A stretch of DNA of 64,000 nt from Pseudomonas spelaei. GTDB lineage: Bacteria > Pseudomonadota > Gammaproteobacteria > Pseudomonadales > Pseudomonadaceae. Made by a program: the position numbers and the translations under genes. Below the pieces are notes generated by a model. It saw nothing but the letters and a program-made list of their open reading frames with translations, made no database searches and was not told where the DNA came from. The stretch is from assembly GCF_009724245.1 (NCBI RefSeq), contig NZ_WNNK01000003.1, positions 186,001-250,000 of the forward strand, given 5' to 3'. Numbering within the stretch: the first letter of the stretch is position 1; the number at the start of each line of letters is the position of its first letter. Positions 53,380 through 63,033 of the stretch are shown here, piece after piece.

Positions 53380-54872
53380 TGCCCTACCTCGTGTGGCACA
53401 CCGGCCCAAGCCAGTGGCTGTTCGTTCATGCCCCAATAGAGGCTCTTTTGTTCCATGTATTGCAGGATCCCCAGGCGACCTTTTTCGCGGCCCAGGCCGC
53501 TGTCGCGCCAGCCGCCGAAGGGCGTGGAAATCGAGAACTGCTTGTAGGTGTTGATCCACACCGTACCGGCTTGCAGCCGCCGGCCAAGGGCCCAGGCGCG
53601 TTTGTAGTCGCGGCTCCAGATCCCGGCGGCCAGGGCGTAGAGGCTGTCGTTGGCTTGCTCCAGCAACTGCGCTTCATCGTCGAACGGCATGGCCACCAGC
53701 ACTGGGCCGAAAATCTCTTCCTGGCACACTTGCTGGTGGTTGCTGAGGCCCTCGAGGATGGTCGGCGGGTAGTAGTAACCCTGGTCATAGCGTTCGCCAC
53801 TCAAGCGCTGGCCACCCAGGCGCAGACGGCCGCCTTCGGCCAGGCCCAGGGCGACGTAGCGCTCCACCGACTCACGATGCCCGGCGCTGATCAACGGGCC
53901 CATCTGCGTGTCTTCCCGCGCCGGGTCGCCGACTCGCAAATGGGCGGCGGCGGCGACCAGTCGCTGCATGAACGGTTCGTACAGCGCACGGGCGACGAAC
54001 AGACGGGAGCCGGCGATGCACGCTTCACCCGAGGAACTGAAAATGCCGTACAGCACACCGGCCACCGCATGGTCGAGGTCGGCGTCATCGAGCACGATGG
54101 TCGGTGACTTGCCGCCCAATTCCAGGGACACCGGCATCATCTTGTCGGCCGCAATGTGGGCGATATGCTTGCCGGTGGTAGTGCCGCCGGTAAACGACAC
54201 GCGCTTGACCAAGGGATGGCGGGTCAGGGCATCGCCCAACAGCGAGCCTTTGCCGGGTAACACGCTGATCAGGCCTTTGGGCAGACCGGCTTCTTCACAC
54301 AGCTGCGCGAGTTTCAGGGCCAGCAGCGGGGTGATCTCCGCCGGCTTGATCACCACCGCATTGCCGGCGGCGAGGGCGGGCGCGACTTTTTGTGCTTCGC
54401 TGGCAATCGGCGAGTTCCACGGGGTGATCGCCACCACCACGCCCATGGGCTCGTAGACGCTCATGGTGACGAAGTCACCGCGTGAGGGGGTGATGGTTTC
54501 TTCCAGGGTTTCGCAGGCTGCGGCGAAAAACTGAAAGGTGCCGGCCGCACTGGCGACCAGGGCGCGGGTTTCGCTGATCGGCTTGCCGTTGTCCTGGCGT
54601 TGCAGTTGCGCCAACTCTTCGGCGTGCTCGCGAATCAACCCGGCGATGCGGTACAGCACAGTGGCCCGCTCGTGGGGTTTGCGCTGGGCCCAACCGCTGT
54701 GCAAAAACGCCTGATGCGCGCCTTGGATGGCGTCTTCGACATCCTGCACATCGGCGGCATTGAGCCAGGCCACGGCTTCGCCCGTGGCGGGGTAGCGGCT
54801 GGCGTAGCGCTCGCCACGGCCCAGACGCCAGTTGCCGGCGATGCAGATGGGTAAAGTCTGTTCAAGGGTCAT
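53376..54872 (-). CDS. NAD(P)-dependent aldehyde dehydrogenase
   Basis: This 498-aa protein has the catalytic Cys in SSGEACIAGSRLFV, the general base Glu in SLELGGKSPTIVL and the cofactor Asn in VAITPWNSPI. Its place suggests it oxidises a semialdehyde after ring cleavage (hydroxymuconic semialdehyde dehydrogenase-like). The start at 54872 lies ten bases after the previous gene. Confidence 0.92.
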   Translation of the reverse strand: MTLEQTLPICIAGNWRLGRGERYASRYPATGEAVAWLNAADVQDVEDAIQGAHQAFLHSGWAQRKPHERATVLYRIAGLIREHAEELAQLQRQDNGKPISETRALVASAAGTFQFFAAACETLEETITPSRGDFVTMSVYEPMGVVVAITPWNSPIASEAQKVAPALAAGNAVVIKPAEITPLLALKLAQLCEEAGLPKGLISVLPGKGSLLGDALTRHPLVKRVSFTGGTTTGKHIAHIAADKMMPVSLELGGKSPTIVLDDADLDHAVAGVLYGIFSSSGEACIAGSRLFVARALYEPFMQRLVAAAAHLRVGDPAREDTQMGPLISAGHRESVERYVALGLAEGGRLRLGGQRLSGERYDQGYYYPPTILEGLSNHQQVCQEEIFGPVLVAMPFDDEAQLLEQANDSLYALAAGIWSRDYKRAWALGRRLQAGTVWINTYKQFSISTPFGGWRDSGLGREKGRLGILQYMEQKSLYWGMNEQPLAWAGVPHEVGQ

Positions 54873-54882
54873 CGACGGGCTC

Positions 54883-55686
54883 CTAAATGGAAATCGCGTG
54901 GGCATGGTTGCCCAGGGCACGGACCACGCTGTACACCGTCAGCGCCGAGGTCTTGGGGTTGGCCAGCAGGGGTTTGCCCCGCAGGCTCAACTCAAAACCG
55001 CCAAAGGCGCCCCGGGCTTCAAAGTGGTGAACGTTCTCGTCGCTGTGGGGGTCGGCAATCAGGGTGACCTGGGTGCGATCCAGGCCAATCCCGGCCAGGG
55101 ACAAGGTGGCGGCGACGTTGGCATTTTTCGGGTACAGCCGCGCCGCTTCGCGAGCGCTGCCCTGAAAAATCACGGTCGCCTCGGTGATGCTGTCGAGGTC
55201 GCAGGCCTGCTCGCCGGGGGTGTTTTTCCAGGCTCGCGCCGGTTTGCGACCGGTGTAGTTGACCGAGTCCAGCCCACCGACTTTGGCCGCCGACAGCGCA
55301 TCAATCCCGCCAATGGCGCCGGGCAGTAGCTCGATACGGGTGTGGCCGCGCTCGGCAGCGGCTTCCAGGCGCTCGACCAGGCCGACCTCTGAGAGTGCGC
55401 CGACCGAGACAATCAGGCAGGCAATGCCGCGCTCCAGGGCCGGCAGCACGTGTTCTTCAATGGCCCGGTGGCCGGCGCACTCGACCAACAGGTCGGGGCG
55501 CGCGTCGGCCGGCAACGCCGTCAACACCTGCGGCGGCTGCTTGAAGCTGGCCAGCCGCTGGCGGACCAGGGCTTCGGAACCCTCGGAGGCGATGACGTAG
55601 TCGACGCACAGCTGTGGGTCTTTCTCCAACAGCTCAAGCACGCCGACGCCAATCGCGCCGCAGCCAATCATGGTGATATGCAGCAT
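54883..55686 (-). CDS. L-aspartate dehydrogenase-like NAD(P) oxidoreductase
   Basis: This 267-aa protein has an N-terminal Rossmann motif MIGCGAIGVGVLELL and the AspDH region ELLPGAIGGIDALSAAKVGG, then YPKNANVAATLSLAGIGLD. The family makes or cleaves aspartate via iminoaspartate. In catabolic operons homologs may act on other amino or hydroxy acids. With the Rid protein it hints at a nitrogen-containing intermediate. The exact substrate is unknown. Confidence 0.85.
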   Translation of the reverse strand: MLHITMIGCGAIGVGVLELLEKDPQLCVDYVIASEGSEALVRQRLASFKQPPQVLTALPADARPDLLVECAGHRAIEEHVLPALERGIACLIVSVGALSEVGLVERLEAAAERGHTRIELLPGAIGGIDALSAAKVGGLDSVNYTGRKPARAWKNTPGEQACDLDSITEATVIFQGSAREAARLYPKNANVAATLSLAGIGLDRTQVTLIADPHSDENVHHFEARGAFGGFELSLRGKPLLANPKTSALTVYSVVRALGNHAHAISI

Positions 55687-55696
55687 GGGGCGATCC

Positions 55697-57379
55697 TCAG
55701 GCGTTGGCCTTCTGGGCTTTGGTTTCGCTGTTGGGCGGGCCGGCGAACGGGGTGGCGAAGTTGCCGACGCTGAGCATGTCGACTTCCAGCAGGAACGGGC
55801 CGGGCTGGCTCAGGGCGCTGTCGACGACGCGGCCAAAATCCTTGAGGTCGGTGACCAACCCGTGGCGCAGTCCCATGGACTCGGCGAGTTGGGTGTAGTC
55901 CGGGGTGTGCAGGTCGACGTAGCAATGACGGCTGCCGTAGACCGCGTCCTGGATGTTGCGAATCACGCCGTAGCGCTGGTCGTTCATCAGCAGGATCACC
56001 AGGTTGGCCTTTTCCTGGACCAGGGTCGCCAGCTCGCCCAGGTTCAAAATGAAGCCGCCGTCACCGGCCAGGGCGAACACCTTGCGCTCTGGCGCCGTTT
56101 CAGCGGCGGCCACGGCCGCGCCAATGCCCATCGACAGACCCTGGCCAATGCCGCCGCCCAGGGCGTGCACGCCGGCACGTGGGTGGTAAAGCGTCAGCAG
56201 GCGGTTGCCCCAGATGCTGTTGGACAACGTTACGTCGCGCACCCAGGAGAAGTTGCGGCCGGTGCTGGCTTGCAGCTGCTCGACCATGGCCGAGTAGGGG
56301 CCCAGGTCAGCAATCAGCTGGCGGCGGGATTGCTCGCGAACGGCCTTGAGTTCATCGAGGAAGTTCGGGTCGATCTGCAGGCGACCTTCCAGACGGTCCG
56401 CCAGGCCTTCGAGGGCCAACGCCGCGTCACCGCAGATGAACAGCTCGCTGGCATAACTACGGCCTTCGATCGCCGGGTTGGCGTCAATGCGCAGGGTGTT
56501 TTGCGGCAATTTCAGCGCGTACTTGAAGGTCTCGTTACTGCGCAGGCGGGAGCCGGCGATCAACAGCGCGTCACAGGTTTGCAGGAATTGCTCGACCCGC
56601 TTGTTCTGCGAGAACGCGCCGAGGCAGCGCTCGTCGTCCTCGTTGACCACGCCACGGCCCTGGGTCGAGGTGATCACACCCACGCCCATCGCCAGCAGGC
56701 GCTTGACCGCATGCCCGGCATGCCGTGCGCCACCGCCGAGCCAGAGCATCGGGCGCTTGGCACTGGCCAGCCGCTCGGCCACCAGGTCGAGGGCTTCGCG
56801 GGGCGGGACGGCGACCGGGATCGGCAGAGGCGTCAGGTCGGTGGGCATTGGAATGAAGGCCGACTGGATGTCGATCGGAATCTCGACGCTGACCGGCCCG
56901 GTAGGCGCCGTCAGGGCGGTCTGCACCGCGAGCTTCAAGGTGCTGATGGCGGTCTCGACACTGCGCACCCGAAACGCGGCTTTCGACACGGCCTTGAGCA
57001 TATTCAATTGGTCACGGGCTTCGTGGATGTACGCCAGTTCCTGGTCCAGGTACGGCGTTTCGATCTGCCCGGTGATGTGCAACAGCGGCGTGCCGGCGGT
57101 TTGCGCTTCAACCAGGGCGCCGGCGGCGTTGCCGGCAGCGGTGCCGGTGGAGGTCAGGCATACACCCAGGCCACCGGTGGTGCGGGCATAGGCATCGGCC
57201 ATGTTGGCCGCACCGGCTTCACCCCGGGCCATGACGAAGCGGATATTGCCGCGCACGGCGAAGGCGTCGAGGATCGGCATGTTGTGGATCGAGATCACGC
57301 CGAAGGCGGCTTTGACGTCGCACTGCTCAAGAAAGGCAGTGATGGCAGCGCCAACGGTGACAGTATTTTCATTACGCAT
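55697..57379 (-). CDS. Thiamine-diphosphate-dependent enzyme (acetolactate synthase/benzoylformate decarboxylase superfamily)
   Basis: This 560-aa protein has an N-terminal pyrimidine domain with catalytic Glu in FVMARGEAGAANMADAYART, a central domain, and a C-terminal diphosphate domain with the metal motif LAGDGGFILNLGEL...MNDQRYG. It probably decarboxylates or condenses a 2-keto acid made downstream of ring cleavage. It is not a housekeeping IlvB by context. The start at 57379 overlaps the SDR gene by eight bases. Confidence 0.88.
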   Translation of the reverse strand: MRNENTVTVGAAITAFLEQCDVKAAFGVISIHNMPILDAFAVRGNIRFVMARGEAGAANMADAYARTTGGLGVCLTSTGTAAGNAAGALVEAQTAGTPLLHITGQIETPYLDQELAYIHEARDQLNMLKAVSKAAFRVRSVETAISTLKLAVQTALTAPTGPVSVEIPIDIQSAFIPMPTDLTPLPIPVAVPPREALDLVAERLASAKRPMLWLGGGARHAGHAVKRLLAMGVGVITSTQGRGVVNEDDERCLGAFSQNKRVEQFLQTCDALLIAGSRLRSNETFKYALKLPQNTLRIDANPAIEGRSYASELFICGDAALALEGLADRLEGRLQIDPNFLDELKAVREQSRRQLIADLGPYSAMVEQLQASTGRNFSWVRDVTLSNSIWGNRLLTLYHPRAGVHALGGGIGQGLSMGIGAAVAAAETAPERKVFALAGDGGFILNLGELATLVQEKANLVILLMNDQRYGVIRNIQDAVYGSRHCYVDLHTPDYTQLAESMGLRHGLVTDLKDFGRVVDSALSQPGPFLLEVDMLSVGNFATPFAGPPNSETKAQKANA

Positions 57380-58169
57380 GGCGGGACAGGCCTCCGGATA
57401 CATCGATATGGCTGCCTGTGGTGTAAGCCGACAGAGGCGAGGCCAGAAACAGGATCGCGCGGGCCGCTTCAATCGGCAGGCCCAGGCGCCCCAAGGGAAT
57501 GTGTTTTTTGTGAGCCAACTGGGCGGTCCATTGACTCCAGTCCAGGTCGCGCTCTTCACGGGCCTCGAAACGGCGGCGCCATTGGCCGGACTCCACCAGG
57601 CCGATGAGGATGCCGTTGACCCGGATGCCGTCGGGGGCAAACTCGGTGGCCATCGAACGCACCAGGTTCATCACCCCGGCACGGGCGGCGGAGGTGGCAA
57701 CCATGTGCGGCTCAGGCTGGCTGGCCAGCAGTGAGTTGACGCACACAATGGCCGCGTCGGCCTGCCCCTGAAGCTGCGCCTTGAAGGCGCGAACCGGGTG
57801 AATCACCGAGAAGAATTTCAGGTTCAGCTCTTCGGTCCAGGCGTCATCGCTGGTGTCATGGAAGGTTGAAACGCGGCCTTGACCGGCGTTGTTGATCAAC
57901 ACGCTGGCGGCGCCCAATGCACGCTCGCTGGCGGCCGCAAAGGCCTTGACTGATTGGGCGTCGAGTACGTTGCAGACCTCGGCCAGCAGCTTTGCAGTGG
58001 GGAAGCGTTGACGCAGTTGCGCTTCAGCACTGCGCAGACGTTCTTCGTTACGCCCGCAAAAGGCGACCGCCGCGCCGGCTTCCAGCAGCAACTCGACGCA
58101 CGCCAGGCCAATGCCTGAAGAACCGCCCGTGACGATCGCCGTGCGACCTTGCAGTTGAAAAAGGCTCAT
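57372..58169 (-). CDS. Short-chain dehydrogenase-like protein with altered active site
   Basis: This 265-aa SDR fold has an intact cofactor motif VTGGSSGIG, NNAG at residues 93-96 and Ser146, but the YxxxK pair is replaced by Thr159 and Arg163 (ATSAARAGVMNLVRSMA). It may use other residues or be catalytically altered. It ends with a normal SDR C-terminus (FLASPLSAYTTGSHIDVSGG). It follows the IclR gene by one base. Confidence 0.88.
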   Translation of the reverse strand: MSLFQLQGRTAIVTGGSSGIGLACVELLLEAGAAVAFCGRNEERLRSAEAQLRQRFPTAKLLAEVCNVLDAQSVKAFAAASERALGAASVLINNAGQGRVSTFHDTSDDAWTEELNLKFFSVIHPVRAFKAQLQGQADAAIVCVNSLLASQPEPHMVATSAARAGVMNLVRSMATEFAPDGIRVNGILIGLVESGQWRRRFEAREERDLDWSQWTAQLAHKKHIPLGRLGLPIEAARAILFLASPLSAYTTGSHIDVSGGLSRHA

Positions 58170-58170
58170 C

Positions 58171-59004
58171 TCAATCTCTCATCAGTGCGGTGACACGGTG
58201 CTGCCCGTCGTGGGCACCGCCGTTGTAGTTGAGCAGGCGCGACAGCTCATCGGCGCTGCGTCGCACTTGCGACAGCAGTTCCTGAAAGTTCACATGGCCG
58301 ATCTGGGTGGTGGGGATGGTCACGCCCAGCGCGGCGGCAATGCGCCCACTCTGGTCGCGTACCGGTGCGGCGACGGTGGAGATCGCCGACTCGAAGAACC
58401 CTTCGCCACTGACGAAGCCACGCTGGCGGTCGGCTTGAACCATGTCGAACAGCTCCATCACGGTTTTCGGCGTGCAGGCGGAGTGTTGTTCCAGGTGTTC
58501 TTCCGGGTACAACTCGCGCAGCTCGGTCAGGGACAGGTCCTCCAGCAGGATGCGCCCCAGCACCGTGGCGTGGGCCGGCAGGCGGGTGCCGACGTTGACC
58601 GCACTGGAGAACACCGACGGTGGCGAGACCTTGGCCACATACACAATCGAACGCCCGTCACGCACCACCAGGTTGCTGGGGTAGTTGAGCCGGTCGCACA
58701 GCCGCGCCAGCAACGGTTGACCCAGTTCGGTCAGCTCCAGGGACGCGAGGTATTCAAAGCCCAGGCGCAGCACCGACATGCCAAGGCGGTATTCATTGCC
58801 GCTGCGGGTGACGAAACCCATGGTTTCCAGGGTGGTGAGCAGACGAAAGATCGTCGAGCGTGGCAGGGCCAACCGCCGCGCCAGTTCCGGTGCGGTCAGG
58901 GTGCGATTGCGCCGGGTGAATTCGCAGAGCAGCAGCAGACCGCGCTCCAGGCCTGGCACGATGTATTTGTCCTGAGCATCCTTCAGCAGATCTGAGTCGT
59001 TCAT
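58171..59004 (-). CDS. IclR-family regulator of the catabolic operon
   Basis: This 277-aa protein has an N-terminal winged helix (LTAPELARRLALPRSTIFRL) and an IclR effector domain with SGEGFFESAISTVAAPVRD near residues 195-215. It is encoded inside the operon it most likely controls. It overlaps the alpha/beta hydrolase gene by four bases. The effector is presumably a pathway compound. Confidence 0.93.
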   Translation of the reverse strand: MNDSDLLKDAQDKYIVPGLERGLLLLCEFTRRNRTLTAPELARRLALPRSTIFRLLTTLETMGFVTRSGNEYRLGMSVLRLGFEYLASLELTELGQPLLARLCDRLNYPSNLVVRDGRSIVYVAKVSPPSVFSSAVNVGTRLPAHATVLGRILLEDLSLTELRELYPEEHLEQHSACTPKTVMELFDMVQADRQRGFVSGEGFFESAISTVAAPVRDQSGRIAAALGVTIPTTQIGHVNFQELLSQVRRSADELSRLLNYNGGAHDGQHRVTALMRD

Positions 59005-59876
59005 AGGGTTCTACCTGTCAGGGATTCTTTGATGGCAAAGGCCAGGCGGCCTGCAACCACCAGCGGTTGTTCGATGGGGCTGGCGTGCCCGGCGTCGGGG
59101 ATCAGGCTGAAGGACGCGCCCAGGGCCTTGGCCAGCGGCAGGCAGCCCTCCGGCGGGGTAATGCCGTCGTCCTGCCCGCAATGCACTTCACACGGCATCG
59201 ACAGCGGGGTGTGGCGCAGCAGGTCGTCGCCGCACAGCAGCTCGATGGCCTGGCGATAACCATCGGGGTTGAGCCGCGCCATGTTCCAGCGCACCCACGC
59301 CAGCGCCTGTGGCGAGGCCTTTGCGGACACCATATGGGCGCTGCGTTGCTCGGCGTTGCCCTGGATACCCACCTGTTCCAGCGACCGCAGGCGTTTGGTG
59401 CGCACCTCCTGGCGTTGCTGGCTGCGGGACGGATCGCCGTAGCCACGGGCCGGACTGATCAGCACCAGGCGACTGACCCGGTTGGCATACAGCCGGGCAA
59501 ACGCCACGGCGGTCAGGGCGCCCAGGGAATGGCCGACCAGCACGCAGTGCTCGATGTGCAGGCCGTCGAGCAATTGCAAAAGGCGTTGGGCATAGGCCGC
59601 AGCCTTCGGTGACGAGTCTTCCAGCGGCGTGGAGTCGCCATAGCCTGGGGCATCCCAGGCGATCACCCGAGCGCCGGGGGCCAATTGTTGCGCCACCTGC
59701 AACCAGGAGGCTGCGCCCGAGCCGATGCCGTGGAGCAAGACGATGGCCGGGCCACTGCCGCATTCGCGCAGGGCCTGCCGGCCGCCGTCGATCTTCAGCG
59801 TGCGCTGAGGAAAATCGGCGACCAGGCGGGCCTCGAGGTCCGCGGTCAATGGCAGGTGATCGACGCTGGGTAACAT
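59001..59876 (-). CDS. Alpha/beta hydrolase
   Basis: This 291-aa protein has oxyanion motif LLHGIGSGAASW, nucleophile elbow GHSLGALTAV and the catalytic His in PDAGHASPIEQP. It resembles meta-cleavage product hydrolases and other C-C or ester hydrolases, fitting a step after extradiol cleavage. It lies four bases after the cupin gene. Confidence 0.9.
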   Translation of the reverse strand: MLPSVDHLPLTADLEARLVADFPQRTLKIDGGRQALRECGSGPAIVLLHGIGSGAASWLQVAQQLAPGARVIAWDAPGYGDSTPLEDSSPKAAAYAQRLLQLLDGLHIEHCVLVGHSLGALTAVAFARLYANRVSRLVLISPARGYGDPSRSQQRQEVRTKRLRSLEQVGIQGNAEQRSAHMVSAKASPQALAWVRWNMARLNPDGYRQAIELLCGDDLLRHTPLSMPCEVHCGQDDGITPPEGCLPLAKALGASFSLIPDAGHASPIEQPLVVAGRLAFAIKESLTGRTL

Positions 59877-59880
59877 CGGC

Positions 59881-60420
59881 TTATCCGCGCTTGATCGAGG
59901 CCAGAGGGTGCTCTGGCGGGTAAGTCGGGGTGACGGGCTTTTTCGCCCCGAGCATCACGCACATCAGCGCGTCTTCATCGCCGATGTTGATTTCTTCGCG
60001 GTAGACGCCTGGCGGTACGGAGATCACGTCGCGGTCGGTGAGGATGGTTTCAAAGCGTTCGCCGTCCTTCTCGATCACCACCTTGAGTTTGCCCCGCAGC
60101 ACGAAGAACACTTCTTCGACGTCGGTGTGCAGGTGCGGCGGCCCCTCGTGGCCGGCCGGAATCACCATGGTGGAAAAGGTGAAGTGCTCCGATGGGATGG
60201 TGTTCATGTCGGTGCTTACCCCGGTGCCGCCCGTGCCGATGTAGCGCATTTGCGCGCGGCGGAACTTGGGGTCGTAGTCGGCCTGGAACTTCAAGGCATC
60301 CCAGTCGTATTTACGCGTCTCGTAGCGCGCGATGCGGGTGCTCATCCAGCTCTCCAGGCTCGCGCCGGAGGGGCGTTCCCAGGTTTTCGGGGTGTCTTGC
60401 GAAGCAGATAGGTCGGTCAT
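59881..60420 (-). CDS. Cupin-domain protein
   Basis: This 179-aa single-domain cupin has metal-binding pattern GPPHLHTDVEEVFFVLRGKL (two His and Glu) and a second motif VSVPPGVYREEINIGDED in which the usual last His is absent. It could be a dioxygenase, isomerase or decarboxylase in the pathway. I chose the start at 60420 (MTDLSASQDTPKTW); the upstream extension lies over the SDR gene. Confidence 0.85.
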   Translation of the reverse strand: MTDLSASQDTPKTWERPSGASLESWMSTRIARYETRKYDWDALKFQADYDPKFRRAQMRYIGTGGTGVSTDMNTIPSEHFTFSTMVIPAGHEGPPHLHTDVEEVFFVLRGKLKVVIEKDGERFETILTDRDVISVPPGVYREEINIGDEDALMCVMLGAKKPVTPTYPPEHPLASIKRG

Positions 60421-60433
60421 GGCAGTCTCCAGA

Positions 60434-61201
60434 TCAAGGCATGACGAACCCGCCGTTGACCGGCAGGGTTTGTCCAGTGATAAAGCGGGCAAGGTCGGAC
60501 AGCGCAAACAGCACCGCGCCGCTGACGTCTTCGGGCAGTTGCGGGCGCTGCAGGGCGCGCTGGTCGTTGTACAAGCGGTGGCGTGCTTCAGGCACGTAGG
60601 CGGTGGCTTCCACCAATACCAGGCCGGGCGCGATGGCGTTGACGGTGATGTTGTCGGCCCCCAGTTCGCGGGCCAGGCTGCGGGTCATGGCGATGATCGC
60701 GCCCTTGCTGGCGACGTAAGCCAGCAGGTTCGGCGCGCCCCACAGCGGCGTGTCGGAGGCCAGGTTGACGATGGCCCCGTGGCCGCTGGCGCGCAGGGCT
60801 GGCAGGCAGGCGGTGGTCATCAGCCAGGTACCGCGCACGTTGACTTGCATGACCTGGTCCCAGGTATCGAGGCTCAACTCTTCGCAGCTTTTGCCGCCGG
60901 AATTGGTGATCGAGGCATTGTTGACCAGTCCATCCAGCCCACCGAGCACCCGCAGGGTTTCACTGACACAGGCGTCGATGGAGGCGGGCTGTGCGAGGTC
61001 AACCGTCACGGCTTGAACATCCAGGCCCTGGCCCTGCAACTCGGCAGCGGCCTGTTGCACGCGCTCGGCCAGCACGTCGGCAATCACCACCCGTGCACCG
61101 GCGTGGCCGATGGCGTGGGCGAAGGCATAACCCAGGCCGCGAGCACCGCCGGTGACCAGTACCCGGCGACCTTCGAGTAAACGATTGAGGTTCGTCATCA
61201 T
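60434..61201 (-). CDS. Short-chain dehydrogenase/reductase
   Basis: This 255-aa classical SDR has cofactor motif VTGGARGLGYAF, NNAS and the active-site YVASKGAIIAMTRSLAREL with intact Tyr and Lys. It probably oxidises a hydroxyl or diol intermediate. Its start (61201 or 61198) overlaps the permease stop by one to four bases. Confidence 0.9.
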   Translation of the reverse strand: MMTNLNRLLEGRRVLVTGGARGLGYAFAHAIGHAGARVVIADVLAERVQQAAAELQGQGLDVQAVTVDLAQPASIDACVSETLRVLGGLDGLVNNASITNSGGKSCEELSLDTWDQVMQVNVRGTWLMTTACLPALRASGHGAIVNLASDTPLWGAPNLLAYVASKGAIIAMTRSLARELGADNITVNAIAPGLVLVEATAYVPEARHRLYNDQRALQRPQLPEDVSGAVLFALSDLARFITGQTLPVNGGFVMP

Positions 61202-61974
61202 TGGGTACTCAACATGGCTTTGGGCATGTAGTGCAGCACGCGTTTTTCGGCCCAGACCACGGCGCCGTAGGCAATCACGCCGATCAGGGTGAGCATGACG
61301 ATGGCGACGAACACGCCTGCGGTGTTGCCTTGGCCTTCGGCGTCCACCAGCAGGAAGCCCAGGCCCTGATTGCCGCCCACCAGTTCACCGACGGTGACGC
61401 CGATCACTGCCAGGGTTGACGCGATGCGCAAGCCGGAGAACAGCGCGGCCATGGCCGAAGGGAACTCCACCAGGCGAAAGATCTGCCAGCGGCTGGCGTT
61501 CATGGTGCGCACCAGGTTGATCATGTCGGGGTCAACGGTACGGATCGCCGACAGCACGTTGATCATCACCGGGAAAAACACGATCAGGATGGCGATCAGG
61601 ATTTTTGGGTAGATGGTGTAGCCCAGCCACATCACGAACAGCGGCGCGAAGGCCACCTTCGGCGCGATCTGCAAGGCCAGGATGTACGGCGACAACATGG
61701 CCTCGGCCGCCGGCGATAAGCCGAGCGAAACGCCAATCACCACGCCCAGCAGGGCGCCCAGGCCGAAGCCGACGATGATCTCCAGCGCCGTGATCAGGGT
61801 GTGCTCCAGCAGGCCGCCGGTGTGCCACATCACCAGGCTTTCCTGGGCCACGCGGCTCAGTTCCGGCATGACGAATTCGGGCATGCCCAGCAGTCCCGGG
61901 CCCCATTGCCAGAGCGCCAGGAACAGCATCAACAGCACAGCGCTGCCGAGCATCGAGGTATTAAGGTTTTTCAT
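61198..61974 (-). CDS. ABC importer permease (SsuC/TauC/ThiX type)
   Basis: This 258-aa protein has about six hydrophobic helices and the coupling-loop EAA-like motif EFPSAMAALFSGLRIASTLA. It belongs to the nitrate/sulfonate/pyrimidine-type importer family and works with the binding protein and ATPase encoded just upstream. It is 28 bases after the binding protein gene. Confidence 0.92.
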   Translation of the reverse strand: MKNLNTSMLGSAVLLMLFLALWQWGPGLLGMPEFVMPELSRVAQESLVMWHTGGLLEHTLITALEIIVGFGLGALLGVVIGVSLGLSPAAEAMLSPYILALQIAPKVAFAPLFVMWLGYTIYPKILIAILIVFFPVMINVLSAIRTVDPDMINLVRTMNASRWQIFRLVEFPSAMAALFSGLRIASTLAVIGVTVGELVGGNQGLGFLLVDAEGQGNTAGVFVAIVMLTLIGVIAYGAVVWAEKRVLHYMPKAMLSTQ

Positions 61975-62002
61975 CGTGTCATTACCTTGTGGTCACAGGC
62001 CG

Positions 62003-62995
62003 TCATTGCGCAGCCATCGGCGGGTCGACGAACTGGTTGGTGTAGAGCTCGTCGAGCTTGGGTTCCTGGCTGACGATGCCTTCGCTGACGTAGAACTGGC
62101 GGACCTTGTCCAGGCGAGCCGGGTCGATGTGGCCGAGCACGCTCTGGTTGGCGTAAACGTGCTCGACGTAAAGCGTGAACACCTTCTCCAGGGAGTCTTC
62201 CTTGCCGGCATACGCCGGAACGGCCTTGGCGAAGGTCACGGCGGCGGCGCGCGGGTCGGCAATGATGTCGCGCATGCCTTGCAAGGTGGCCTGGACCACG
62301 CCACGCACTACTTGTGGGTGGTTTTTGATCGCGTCATCGGAAGCGAGGATCGCCTGGGCCATGCTTTCGAAAATCTGCTCCTGGGGAATCAGCTTGAGGT
62401 TCAGTCCGGCCTCCTGGGCATTGACCACCCAGTCCGGTACCCCCGCCATGGCCTGGGCCTTGTTGGCCGAGAACAACTGCCAGACCCCGGCGGGGCCCGC
62501 GGCCTGGATGTTGACGTCGGTCTTGCTCAGCCCGGCTTTGCGCAGGGTGGCAAGCAGGGCGTAGTAAGTGGTGTCGGAATAGGACATCACCGTCATGGTC
62601 TTGCCCTTGAGGTCGCTGACGGTGTTGATGTTGTCGCCGGCGTTGGTGGCAATCATCGTCACGCCGCCGGCTCCCAGCACCGCCACGGCGCGCACTGGAA
62701 TGCCATTGGCCCGGACCACGATTGGCGTGTCGCCAATCGCACCGCCGAGCAAGGCATTGCCGGCGCCGATCTGCTTGGCCACGTCGACGCCGCCCTTGGC
62801 GGCAATGAACGTCAGGTTCAGGTCCTGGGCGGCGTAGTAGCCTTTTTCCTTGGCAATGATCCAGGGCGCAAAGGCCGGCGAGTTGGGCGGCGCCGGCAGC
62901 AGGTAGGTGACATCAGTCGGTTGCGCCTGGACGCCGGCGGCCAGGCCGAGGCCAAGACCGAGCACGCAGAAGCGTTGAAACAGAGACGTGAGCAT
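62003..62995 (-). CDS. ABC importer periplasmic binding protein (NMT1/SsuA-like)
   Basis: This 330-aa protein starts MLTSLFQRFCVLGLGLGLAA with a signal peptide cleaved near VQAQP. The body has the NMT1/SsuA pattern (PAFAPWIIAKEKGYYAAQDL; GGAIGDTPIVVRANGIPVRA). Such proteins bind small aromatics, sulfonates or pyrimidines. It should define the substrate of the whole operon. The start at 62995 gives the clean signal peptide. Confidence 0.9.
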   Translation of the reverse strand: MLTSLFQRFCVLGLGLGLAAGVQAQPTDVTYLLPAPPNSPAFAPWIIAKEKGYYAAQDLNLTFIAAKGGVDVAKQIGAGNALLGGAIGDTPIVVRANGIPVRAVAVLGAGGVTMIATNAGDNINTVSDLKGKTMTVMSYSDTTYYALLATLRKAGLSKTDVNIQAAGPAGVWQLFSANKAQAMAGVPDWVVNAQEAGLNLKLIPQEQIFESMAQAILASDDAIKNHPQVVRGVVQATLQGMRDIIADPRAAAVTFAKAVPAYAGKEDSLEKVFTLYVEHVYANQSVLGHIDPARLDKVRQFYVSEGIVSQEPKLDELYTNQFVDPPMAAQ

Positions 62996-63033
62996 GGGCA
63001 CTCCGGAATCAGTTAAGGGCATCGGGGCGGTGA

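Noticed and set aside
55670..57607. 645-codon plus-strand frame opposite the ThDP enzyme gene
   Set aside because: Composition is typical antisense of high-GC coding (His/Gln/Gly/Val-rich); the minus frame has catalytic motifs.
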